Position numbers and translations under genes: made by a program. From NCBI GenBank assembly GCA_018417955.1, contig JACTVC010000002.1, forward strand, positions 4,464,001-4,528,000: a DNA stretch of 64,000 nucleotides, written 5' to 3'. This document shows, one piece after another, positions 1-10,700 of the stretch. The notes under the pieces are model-generated. The model searched no databases and had not been told where the DNA came from. It saw only the letters and a program-made list of their open reading frames with translations. This DNA comes from Laccaria trichodermophora (taxonomy: Eukaryota > Basidiomycota > Agaricomycetes > Agaricales > Hydnangiaceae). Every line of letters begins with the position of its first letter. The first letter of the stretch is position 1.

Positions 1-3000
1 CAATTTGCGATGTTGAAGAGCTCGTCTTGACTTTCACAGATGATGTCTTGGTCAAGGATGATCGCTTCTGACGTTTCCCCGGACTCGCCAACAACACTCG
101 CCTTGCCCCAGCCTTGCTCCCCTCCCCAGTCTGGGGAGACAGCTGCGGAATCATACTTGACCGTCGACGACCCTTCTCGTTTCGCATTGGTCCTATGTTT
201 GAGCGTCTACGGCTGCCACCGCTCTTTCCGCTGGTAGATGCAGATAATCCGTTGACTTTGCATGTGGAAGGAGCCCGTCTTGCTGGACTTCCATATCCAC
301 GGTCACGAGCTTTAGGGACGTGCAAACTGTCCCCATAACCGCGGTCATCACTTGAATTCGAATCCTCGTTAGACACAAGTCTGTTCAAGCTCATTTCTGA
401 CAGGGGGTGACTGTGTCGTTCTGGACTCGCGGTCTCGTCGTCTTCCATGAGACTGCCAAGGGTCGATGCCTTGGTCTTTGACTTTAGGAAAGTGGGATCC
501 AAGCGACTCGCACGAGGTCGCTTAGCTCCAGTAGGTCGATGAGAGCTGGAGGAAGAGAATGACGCTGACATGAAACTCATGTTAACACTGTCATCCGTCT
601 TCTCGTTTTCGTCCTCCCATTCGCTTTCGGAACCTCCAAGTGACGAGGATGGCCTGTGCGGAAGTGGTGATAAAACTGAAATCCTGGGACTACTGGCAAT
701 GGGCTCAACAGCGGGGCTGGCAGGGATGATGGCTACGGCTACGGGCGGGTTTATCTTCGTGCCACCATCGTCGAGGTCTCCTTGTCCAACTTCATCTCGC
801 CATTGGACATTTTTCAAAGACTTTGGGCCTTTTTTCTCCTTGTCGGACACCTTTCTGCTATAAGGTTGTGAGGCCAGGCTTGATCGCAGGGACTTGCGTG
901 GGGATCGGTGTGACCGACGGGGAGGAGAAGCAGAAATGGAGGTGGAACCGTATGACGACGACCGTTGGGAAATTGATGGCCTAGCCCCAAGTTGTTGCAG
1001 TACAGCGGGTCCGGAGCTGACGCGTTTTTTGAAGGTCGCTCCATAATCTTGCAAACCGTCCATATGTGAAGCAAGCGAAAGACGACTGATACGCGAGTAC
1101 GACTCAGCGGAATGGCCTAACAGTTCCTTGAAGGTTTCATCGTTTTTCATCTTGATGTTGCTCAAGAGTTCTGCTACCTCCTTAGTGCTGTTTCCTAGTG
1201 CCTGTCCATCGTCTGAGGGGCCTTGCAATGTGTTGGCTGCGTCTCCAACCATGACCGTGCACCTTCCAAGCATCCCAATGAGTTTGACCATTACCCCCGC
1301 CATGTCATCCAAAGCAGCACGCGTAGCATCCCGTTCACTTTCGAGCCTCAATTTCTCCATCTCTTCTCTTTTACATGCGATTTCAAGCCTGACGTTCGAT
1401 GCGGAAACTTCATCGAGCTTTTCCGACTTTCGTTCAGAGACGGCACGCATCGTAGCCTCGAACATGGCAGCGGAATTCGAAGAGCGTTGCAAACTGACAT
1501 TTAATGGTGATCCCAGCTTTATGGCTTCTTCCTCTGGACCAGCCAGCGCCTTTAGCAACTCGCGCTCTGCTTGGGATGAGGGTGCGCTACTAGCGGAGTC
1601 AAGTTGGCGAAGACGAGTCTGAATAGCAGCGAGTTTGGCTTTTGCCACGGAAAGTTTGCCTGAACAAGCACCACCGTCTACGATCGAGTCTTTGGTCTGT
1701 TCTGCCTTGAATTTAACATCGGACTTTGCTCTTTCGACCTCAGCCTTCGCCTCCGCCTTCTTTCGAGAAGTAATTTCATTTTCAGACAACTTCTTGCCAG
1801 CAAGCTTCTGTTTGAGTTCTGAAATCTCCAAGTTTAGCCGGTTGATGGCTTCGACATATCGACCAACATGGCGATCAACGTTGACAACATTTCTGGTAAC
1901 GACTTTGGTCTTGATCTTCGTTGCTCGCTCCGCATAGACGAGCGTATTATGGGTGTCATCGAAATGATTGGACGTCGGTGCAACGCACACGATCATGACT
2001 GTCTTGCAGTTGCCTCCAAGGGAGAATTTGAGCAGACGAGTCAATTTGCTGTTCCTGTAAGGAACGTGGCGTATTGCACCACCGCTCTCGCAAAGAGCGT
2101 TGATACAGTTTCCAAGGGCGAGAAGGGATTTGTTGATATTTGCTCCCTCTACCATCCGTTGGCCCATGTTGGTGGTTGCAGCTGCCCGCTCGCTGCCTGC
2201 AAGATCAATGATGGAAAGAGTGGCCATGGTTCGCTGCTCTGTCAAGGCGGCTGTGCGTGGTGATTGAGTGACGTGAACTTGCAAGACGGCATGCGACCGG
2301 GAGCTTGTTTCATTCGCGTGTGTTGGACTTTGAGTGCGCCTTTGGTTTCCCAACAGTACGATTTCCTTTACCTCCTCTGCGGTTTGTGGCTTCAACTCAA
2401 CCAGACCCACCACCTTCACGGTCTTATCCTCTCGAATGGATAATCCGCCTCGTGGGTTATGCGATCCCGGCTCCGCAAGAAGATCGCGAATTTCTTCGTT
2501 GTAAATTTCCAAAAAAGTGACCATGACTTCAACGTTCCATTCGTCCCTCCTATCCTCAATTCGTTGGAATAAGTCTGACATAGTCAGATAAATGATACCA
2601 GGATCTGCCTCCGTTCCGCTTATAGTATGAGTTTTCCCGCATCCTGTAGCCTGTGATCAAGTTAGCCTACGGATTCCGAACTTTTGAGAAAGACTTACAC
2701 CGTACGCAAAGATTGTTGCATTGTATCCGTCCAAAAGGCCTTTGAGCAAGGGTTGGGAGGTTGCCTCAAATACATCCTCCTGTCGCGCCTCGTGTCCAAA
2801 GACACGGTCAAACATAAATCGCCTATCCTTATAACGTTTCGTCCCTGGCGGCATGAAACCGCGTTCGACAAAGGCTCGTGCCCTGTCCTTCTCGTCTGGG
2901 TCAAAGGTGAGGATGCGGTCGTCAACAATTTGAACAATATCGCGCAGTGTGGCTGTATTGACAACTTTTCCTGGAGTTGAAAGGGCGCCATCGCCTCTTA

Positions 3001-3153
3001 TTGTTGTATCGAAGCAAGGTTCCGGGAGACGCGCTGCTTCAGCTGTTGTCGGTGGGCGGACTCGAACTGTACGTAGTCAGTGAGTTGGCGTGATCCAAGC
3101 AAAGAAATATAGCGTTCAGCACCTGCGACTGTAATTGAGCCAGCAGCAACCAT
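1..3153 (-). CDS. KIP3: Kinesin-8 motor protein (Kip3/KIF18 family), 3' end outside window
   Basis: Plus-end-directed microtubule motor of the kinesin-8 family, which regulates microtubule length and chromosome or nuclear positioning. Exons on the minus strand are 3153-3123, 3066-2699 and 2650 to beyond position 1; the introns are 56 and 48 nt. The first ATG is followed directly by a beta-strand and RVRPP. The motor domain (about residues 5-375) has the P-loop GATGCGKTHT near residue 133, NETSSRSHA (switch I) and DLAGSERA (switch II, about 282). The P-loop is followed by EADPGIIYLTM, and the motor ends with IKTKV before a neck of the kinesin-8 type. A coiled coil and a long Ser/Arg/Lys-rich tail follow and run off the window without a stop. 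The start lies 152 bp from the divergent URA4 start. Family assignment is strong; the gene symbol is by analogy with yeast. Confidence 0.93.
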
Positions 3154-3305
3154 TGTTCAAAGAACGTGGTGTAGTCTTGGGTATGTAGTGAATGGCAGTG
3201 GATAGTTGAGAGCGGTGGAAATTGAACCATCACCATGAAGCAAATCATGTGACCGCGAAACTCAATCTTATCACTATATTGAGATGATTATCTAACCCAG
3301 TTACC

Positions 3306-4577
3306 ATGATCTCCATTGAATCCCCTGCAGATTTTCATGTTCACCTCCGACAAGGATCCATCTCACAATTAATTGTTCCTCATGTCAGAAAGGGTGGATT
3401 CCATCTTGCCTATGTCATGGTAACATACGATTTTTACCAGAAAGTGTTCTAGCTGACCTCGTCCTAGCCCAATCTGAAGCCGCCAGTGACATCGACGGAA
3501 CAAGCACTGAAATATAAGGCCGACTTGGAGAGGATCGATTCCAACGTCGACTATCTTATGACCTTGTACTTGTCCCCCGAGCTGACACCAGACGAGATCA
3601 GGAAAGCCAAGAATGCTGGAATGGTCGGTGTGTGGAATCATCCACCACTTCCGGTAATCGCTAGATCACCTTTTCTTCCTGCACAGGCGTCAAATCGTAC
3701 CCTCGTGGGGTCACAACAAATTCGGAAGGTGGTATAGAGTCTTATGAAACGTACTACCCCATCTTCAATGTCATGCAGGAAGTCGGGATGGTTTTGAATC
3801 TTCACGGTGAAGTTCCTTCAGACACAAAAACAGTGAGATCTGGTCCTTTGGAGAAATTTGACTGAAGGCCAAATAAATCCACAGAATGTTCATGTCCTGA
3901 ATGCAGAACCTCGATTTCTTCCTCACTTGCTCAAGATCCATGCCGATTTTCCTGCTTTGCGCATCGTCCTCGAACATGCAACAACAAGGGCAGCTGTCGA
4001 GGCTGTCAAATCTTGTGGTCCAACTGTGGCATGTACTATCACGGCACATCACCTCGCACTCATTGTAGATGATTGGGCGGGGCAATCTTGGAATTTCTGT
4101 AAACCTGTTGCAAAGTATCCAGACGACAGGCAAGCTCTGAGGGATGTTGTCAAAGAGGGTGAGTTAGCATGGAGAATGAACTGAAGCAAATTTGTTGAAT
4201 TTATATCTCCATCAGGGCACCCCAGGTTTTTCCTTGGCTCTGACTCTGCACCCCATCCACCCGAAGCGAAATCCGTTAGCCGACCCACCCATGGATGTGC
4301 AGCTGGTGTTTATACCTCGCCCATCCTTTTGCCCCTAGTGGCAGAGCTTTTGGAATCATTCGGAGCGCTCGACAACTTGGAAGGCTTTGTTAGCAGAAAC
4401 GGAAGGGCCTTTTATCAAAGACCTTATACAGGAGAGGGATCTGGAAAGGTGACTCTGCGAAAACTATCCGAGAGGAAGCAGGTAGAGTCGACATATATTT
4501 TAGGTAATGATAGTTTAATTCCATTCTGGGCCGGGAAAGAGATAGGCTGGGAATTGGTCGAAGAAACGACCGTCTAG
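3306..4577 (+). CDS. URA4: Dihydroorotase (pyrimidine biosynthesis)
   Basis: Catalyses cyclisation of carbamoyl aspartate to dihydroorotate, the third step of de novo pyrimidine synthesis. Five exons: 3306-3419, 3468-3627, 3687-3832, 3885-4158 and 4216-4577, giving 351 residues, the usual length of the monofunctional PyrC-type enzyme. Metal and catalytic residues are visible in order: FHVHLR (His11, His13), GVKSYP (Lys94, the lysine carbamylated in this family), NLHGE (His131), LEHATTR (His171) and GSDSAPH (Asp241, the catalytic aspartate). The ATG at 3306 opens directly into the first beta-strand, as in yeast URA4. It is divergent from kinesin-8, and its stop is only 13 bp from the stop of the converging flavoprotein gene, so the 3' UTRs must overlap. 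Confidence 0.96.
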
Positions 4578-4590
4578 GTCGAGGGGGTAT

Positions 4591-5710
4591 TCACAATTTG
4601 TATACTTGACTGGAAGTATAGCCCATGTTGCCCAATATACCACCAACGACACCTTGAGAGAAATTGCGACCATATGGCCCTGATATTGCGTTGATCATAC
4701 TGAAAAATAAAAGAGTGAGATATAAGCCAGGAGAAAGGGAAAATACGTACGGCTCGGGACCGCAAACCAGGAACAATGTCTTTCGAGGAGCCGGGTCTGG
4801 AGTTGATCTCAGCAACATTCGCTGCCACAACGGTAGTTTTTCTTTCACCGCTCCCAGGCATTTCTCAAGGCCAGGTTGTGATATACGTCCAACTTGGAAT
4901 TTGGGCGTTGGCCTTGAATCTACAGGGGTCGCTGAGTCCACAAAGAAGTGAACATTGAATCGCCCTGGATTGTCTTGAGCAAAGGCCTGAAGTGGCCGAA
5001 GAAGTGCAGGCGGCGGGAGTTGCTCGGGGTTACGAGATGAATGTATCAGCGTAAACTTGGTAGAGGGAGAAAGGTTGGTACGGGAGATGATGTGGTGGAA
5101 TAATTGGTAGAATGGCGTTATTCCTGTTCCACCAGATATCTTTGAGTTTTGTCAGAAAGACTGCGCTCATCTTATTATTTTCGAGACTTACCATGACGAC
5201 CTCATCCCAGGTATCTTCCTTCCAGGGCCATGTTTGCAGGGGGCCGCGCAGCTCAATCTGATCTCCAGGAGATTTCGAATGCAGCCAGCGACCGACTTCG
5301 CCTTTTTCATACCTTTTTATCCAGAAACGCATACGGCCATTGTCGTCGACCCCTTCCAGAGGGGTGTACGGACGCTCTACTTGTATGTCATCGTCCTTGA
5401 TGAATACTGACCATATTGAGGCAAATGTGTCTCGAGCGGGGAGCAAGTCGGTTGGCATGGCAAGTTCTAGCAACTTTGAATCGGTTCCAGATGATTCATT
5501 TGATAGAACAGTTGCTGGAGTGAAATGACTTGGGCTGAGCGGAATTTTCCTTGGTGAGGCCCGCGAAGAATCGGGAAGAAAGAAGTAGACTGCTGCCCCA
5601 GCGGCAAACGCAATACCAATTGAAACTTTATGGCGTTGGGACCGAGGTGGTATGGGCTGGGCCTGGGTAGATATACACCTATAAAATGTGCGCAAGGGGG
5701 TTGCACGCAT
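4591..5710 (-). CDS. Mitochondrial FAD/NAD(P) oxidoreductase, cytochrome-b5-reductase fold (CYC2-like)
   Basis: A 338-residue flavoprotein. Exons 5710-5192, 5139-4751 and 4699-4591. The N-terminus is basic and Ser/Thr-rich like a mitochondrial presequence and is followed by one hydrophobic segment (about residues 29-46), suggesting an inner-membrane anchor. The FAD-binding motif RPYTPL is at 113-118, a GPLQTWPW segment follows, the NAD-binding glycine loop ISGGTGITP starts at 174, and the C-terminal FLVCGPEP motif is near 295-302. This order is that of ferredoxin-NADP/cytochrome-b5 reductases. Yeast Cyc2, needed for haem attachment to cytochrome c, has the same anchor and fold, so CYC2 is my best guess; a general NADH-b5 reductase (MCR1) is the alternative. 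The second intron (4700-4750) is 51 nt and stop-free in frame. Confidence 0.8.
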
Positions 5711-5807
5711 AGGAAACGAGGTAAATATCTATAAATACGCTCTACTTGTGCGCTTGTAACTCCTACCACCATCTATCCTTACTTAGATTCTACTTGTCCT
5801 ATTAATC
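5711..5807. promoter_or_regulatory. Compact divergent promoter between flavoprotein and zinc-finger genes
   Basis: Only 97 bp separate the two start codons, which point away from each other. Both promoters and both 5' UTRs must lie here or overlap the neighbouring coding sequence. The stretch is AT-rich with short pyrimidine runs; I recognise no specific factor site. Confidence 0.6.
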
Positions 5808-7528
5808 ATGAACATCGCCCAGTGCCTCAGATCGACTAGTCCTATAGAAAACCTGACGCTGGCGTCCCTGCACTTCAGATACAGCCCTATTCTATCCTCT
5901 CCTTCACGATCCCCCGGAAATCGCCCCTGGGCATTCTCCCATTCTTTTACGGAAAACCGCGTCGAGGACGATGATTTCCAATCAAACGCGGCCGTCGGTG
6001 CTTCTCGCTGGAATACTAAAGACTCTGGTTTTCCTCTAACTGGCCTTGGCATTCGTTACCTCGACTCTACCGTCCGATCCGAAGGCAAGATTCTTTCAAA
6101 ATCTCCTCGTGAAGAAGTGTCAGGGCCCTTCAACTACAATCGGCGCCATCGAGGTACTCCTCGACTGGATTCGTGTTATACCACAGCAGAAAATGATCAG
6201 AAAAAACTATCGGAACGAGCTCTTGTGGAGGAGGATCCCGCCCAACTGCCACCATGGACATTTTCTTCAATGCTAAAGGCAACTGAATTCACTGTGGAAG
6301 ACCCCGTGTATGAGGTATCTACTTCATTGCTGACAGAAAACATCGAACGCAGCCCGATTTCCAACTCCAATGTAGACACTGGGGAATGTTCTCTTGAAAA
6401 GCTTTCCCTTGTTTCTGGTCTGTCAGTCGAACTTTTGGCAGCTCAAATATCAGCAACTGCAGAATATACTCTTCAACGTCTGGCGGCCAAAGAACGAACC
6501 ACGCTACCCACACTTAATCTTGACGTTGGGGAAACAAGTTCAGCAACGTTCGGTATGCGCAACTTTTTCAAAGCTATGCCTCCTTGTATCGGCATCAACC
6601 CCTCAGAAATCATGCCGCCGCCTTCACATTTCACGCACCCTTCATCAATATCCAATTCATCCTGCTCAGAAAACTTGGATGTCCCGCCTTCCTTTCATGA
6701 TCAAGATCTGCTGACGTATCCTGACGCGGCCCCACGCTCTGATGATGCTCTCATCGAATCAGAGCTAACGCCTACAGAGGAACTTTATCAGCTGGAACTT
6801 CCAGAGGGCGAAGCCGAAGCGTTGTACGAATTATCCAGCGCGTCGGAGTATTCTCCAATTTCTGACTTCTCTTCTCGGCCCTCTGCGCGTATGCTACGAG
6901 GAAAAAAACGCAAGCTATCAAAAAAGAGAACAGACATGCCTCAATCATGTCCTACTTTTCAACACGAGCTTCAGATTGATGAGCAAGGTTTTCCACCGAT
7001 CAATTTTGGAACGCCTGTCTTTGATGCTCATCGAGGAATTCACCTTGCTGACCTTAAAGCTCGGGCTGAACGGTATAGATTGCGCAACCAAGGACGCGAT
7101 TATGACAAGAAATGGCTCATGTCGTTTGCGGGCAAGTTGACATCAAGAGGAGCGCTTATTGAAGAATTCCGGTGCTATGTGATGGACTGCCAACAGCGCA
7201 ACAAAAGGCGAGATCATATACTGATTCACGTTGGTGGCCACCTTGATCAGAGGCCGTTCAAATGTCTGCATTGGTGTGTTCTACATCTCTCTAGGTCCTA
7301 TCTGAGCTAAATTATTGCGGGCCAAGTGACGCCCGCTTTTTGCGTAGGAATGAGTGCAAACGTCACGAGTTGAGCCATACTGGCGACCGTCCTTACTCTT
7401 GTGACTTGTGCCCCAATCCTACTACCTTTGTCCGGCGAGACCTTTTAAAGCGCCACTTGAAGCGAACCCACCATATTGGGAAGGAAGAGGACTGCAGTTT
7501 GCGTAAAAAGAAAGCGAGGCGATCCTAG
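5808..7528 (+). CDS. C2H2 zinc-finger protein, probable transcription factor
   Basis: A 555-residue protein with a long Ser/Thr/Pro-rich and acidic N-terminal region and a C-terminal block of three C2H2 fingers. Exons 5808-7273 and 7327-7528. Finger 1 spans about 456-478 (C-x4-C-x12-H-x3-H), finger 2 about 486-506 and finger 3 about 514-537, with TGDRP as a typical linker between the last two. The intron splits finger 2. Only the acceptor at 7326 restores CLHC-x3-F spacing, which is why I chose it. A basic segment (KKRKLSKKR) before the fingers could be a nuclear signal, and the protein ends in a second basic patch. The fingers suggest sequence-specific DNA binding; the target pathway cannot be told. 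Divergent from the flavoprotein gene with a 97 bp gap. Confidence 0.85.
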
Positions 7529-7721
7529 GAAGTTTCATTGTTCGTCCGAAGCGCGGTTCATTAAATTATAAAGGTCATATGCGTACAAGTCCGTGAACGG
7601 GTTGGCGAAGTAGTATGCGCTGTAATGCTTGCGGTGGGCGTATAAATATAGTGTAAATGCGAAAGAGGCGAATGCAATATGTGCTACGAAACAGAAACGT
7701 ACCAGTGCGAAGTGGCGGGGA

Positions 7722-10700
7722 TTACGGTCGCCACACCGAATTGCGTGCGGGGGTATGCGTATTATTCGTGTTTTTAGTCCGCTGCGGAGGTTTGGAAGGA
7801 GTCACAGGTCGGAGGAGTGAGGGATCAGGTTCGGCTCGTCTCATGAACTGCAAAGGAGTCAAAGGGGACCCCTTGGCTGAAGGTGATGATCTGATGGATT
7901 GCGGACTTTGCCCACTGGGTGTCAAAAGAGAAAAGGATGGAACGAAAGGGACTTTTGGCTCAGGTGTTCGTGGTGGCAGTGGAGGCGATTTGAATTCAGG
8001 AGCTTCAAGGAGTGTCGCCGAACTAATCCACTTTTCTTCGGGCATCCCATAACGAGGAGGGGACTCTGGTAACAACCGGAAGCTGTCAGCACAATGATCT
8101 TGGATAAATCTTAGAAAAATGGTCGTTAGTAGACAAACAAAAAGGAACAAGAAGCAAGGCAACTGACCGAGAAAGCTCTGTCCATCCGCCCCCAACTCGA
8201 ACCATGACGGTTTGTGAACGTAGGATGCGGCAAAAGCAAAGCTTTGGATCTTGATTGCCAATCCAATATTTACCACTCTGATCTTTCCAAGTCTCCGATA
8301 CACCTTCAATGTTGATTCCTACAGGAAGCTGATTGACAACGTCACCCACAGCGACGTCAAGCTTGCTTTTAGGATCGGCAATGTATTTCTTCCGTGGTGA
8401 TGTACTTGTCTTTTTCTGTGGCGTTGTCACTCGAGCAACCATGGATGACAAAGAGTTTCTTGGAGCACGAGACCAGGTGGACGTGGATGTTGTAGAAGTG
8501 CGAGACGCCATGGCAGAGCGAGACGTCGAGCGTTCTGACATGCTCGGGGAACCAGTTCGTTTGTTTTGGCCGGTATGTGCTCGTGATCGCGACGGGGTGA
8601 CAGCTGGCGGCTGAGCTGCAGTTGAAGTCGAATTTGATAGACTTGTCGTTCGTTGTCGAGAAGCGAAAGTAGATCCAAATAACGACGAACCAGATACTGA
8701 GCGGCTGGTTGACGCAACGGATAACCGGCTACTTGGGCGAGTACGAGGTTGCTCCCCTGAGACCACACGGCGGGAAGTCACACGAGGGGGAACATTCAAT
8801 CTTCCCCTGGAAGGGCCAGAGGAGGCAGAGAGGTGCGAGTAAGAGCCAACCTTTTTTGCTGAACTTGTGTTCATAGAAACACTGCTGCTTCTGCCAGAGC
8901 TGTGTCGCGAACTGACGACGCTGACTGGACGCGATTTCTTTCCACCGAGTCTGTCATTCCCCATGTCTTCTAGCTCAAGCCAAGTCTGGTCAACCCGTCG
9001 ATGTTCAGAAATTGCGCGTGCATCGTTGGATACGGCGGAGAACTTCAACTTCATGTCTTGGATGAGACCCCGGACAAAGGCAAGCCTCGCCGAGAGTTGT
9101 TCCTCAGGTGATGCGTTCTTCGATGCTTCAAACGACGACGACATAACATCGGGAGGAAGGGCAGGGTAGCTGTCGATGTGTTCAAGAAGGTCGCTCAAGC
9201 CAGCGTCGCAGAGACGCACTGCCTCTGACATTTGAATCAAGGGTTCAGTATTCGTGAGCAGACGAGAGAATGCCTCAACCTCCATCCTCAGTGATCGCAG
9301 CTCAGTATTTATGGCGGGTGTATCCACAGATGGGGGCAACTTATCGACATCAGACGAGATGTGGAGAAAGTCTTCGGTCATTTGAGTGATTTGTGCGCGT
9401 GTGGGCAAATATGCTGAGGGCTTCGTTGGTCGAAGAACCTCATTAATGTTTAATGAATGAAGACGTTTTCTCAGCGCGAAAATTAGCGCTTGAGTGTTGA
9501 GGACTTCCTTATTTTGAGTACCAGGTGAATTTAAAGGCGCAAGGTTAAGTCCAAAGACATCTTGGAAAAACAATAGTATTCAATAGGGGAACAGACGTTG
9601 TGTTGCTGAAGCTTACCACTTTCCGAATACAACTGCATCAGAGCCTTTACTCCCCCAGCTTTCTGGTCAGCTTGCTTTGAGAGTCTTGGGGTTTTGTGTG
9701 TCGCTATATTCCCTTCCGTCTCAAGGAACGCTTTCTGTTGTTTGACTTCAACTCCGCGGGGTACTTGTTCTTTAGCATCTTTAGCCCATCGTCCTTCTTC
9801 AGCCTCATGTGTCATTCCCTTCTGTTCGCCATCTTGGGCCAGCTGTCGATCTCCGGCTTCATGCGCCAATGGTTGCTCTTCGGCTTCCTTCGCAAGTTGT
9901 CCCTCTCTTTTCTCTTTCTCCTCTCTAAGCTCCTGTGCCAGCTGCCTTTCTTCAGCCTCTTGAATTAATCTTTTCTCCTCAGCCTCGTTAGCTAACTGTT
10001 GTTCTCTCTCTCGTGCTTCCTTTTCCTGTTGTTTCCGCCCTTCCTCCTCTAACTCTCGCCTCTCTCTTTCAGCTTTCTCCGAGTCAAGTCGCTCCTTTTC
10101 TTGAACTTTTCTCTCTCTCCGTTTCTGTTCTTCTTCCTCTAGCTCTCGCCGCTCTAACTCAGCTTTCTCTGCCTCGAGACGCTCGCGCTCTTTCTCTTCT
10201 TTCTCCTCTAGCTCTCGCCGTTCTAACTCAGCTTTCTCTGCCTCGAGACGCTCCCGCTCTTTCTCTTCTTTCTCCCTTAGCCGTTCTAACTCAGCTTCCT
10301 CTGCCTCGAGACGCTCCCGCTCTTTCTCTTCTTTCTCCCTCTGTCTCTGCTCTTTCTCTTCTAAATCTTGCTTCTCTCTCTCAGCCTTCTCTGCATCAAG
10401 TCGCTCTCGCTCTGCGTGCCAACGACGCTGCTCTTCAAGCTCCTCCTGAACCAACCTCAGCTTCTCCTCCATCTCCTCTCGTTCACGTTGAAGCCGCGCC
10501 TTTTCGGCCTCCTCACGCACAATCCGTTCTTCATCCGCTTTCAATCGAGCAGCCTCCACCGCTGCTTCTTCTTCCAACCGCTGCCGCTCCCTTGCTTCCT
10601 TTTGTTCAGCCTCAAAGCGAATGCGTTCAGTTTCGAGGGCCAATAAACGTTGATGCTCAGCCTCTTGCATTCTTTCTTGAGCCTGCCGTTCAGCTTCTAA

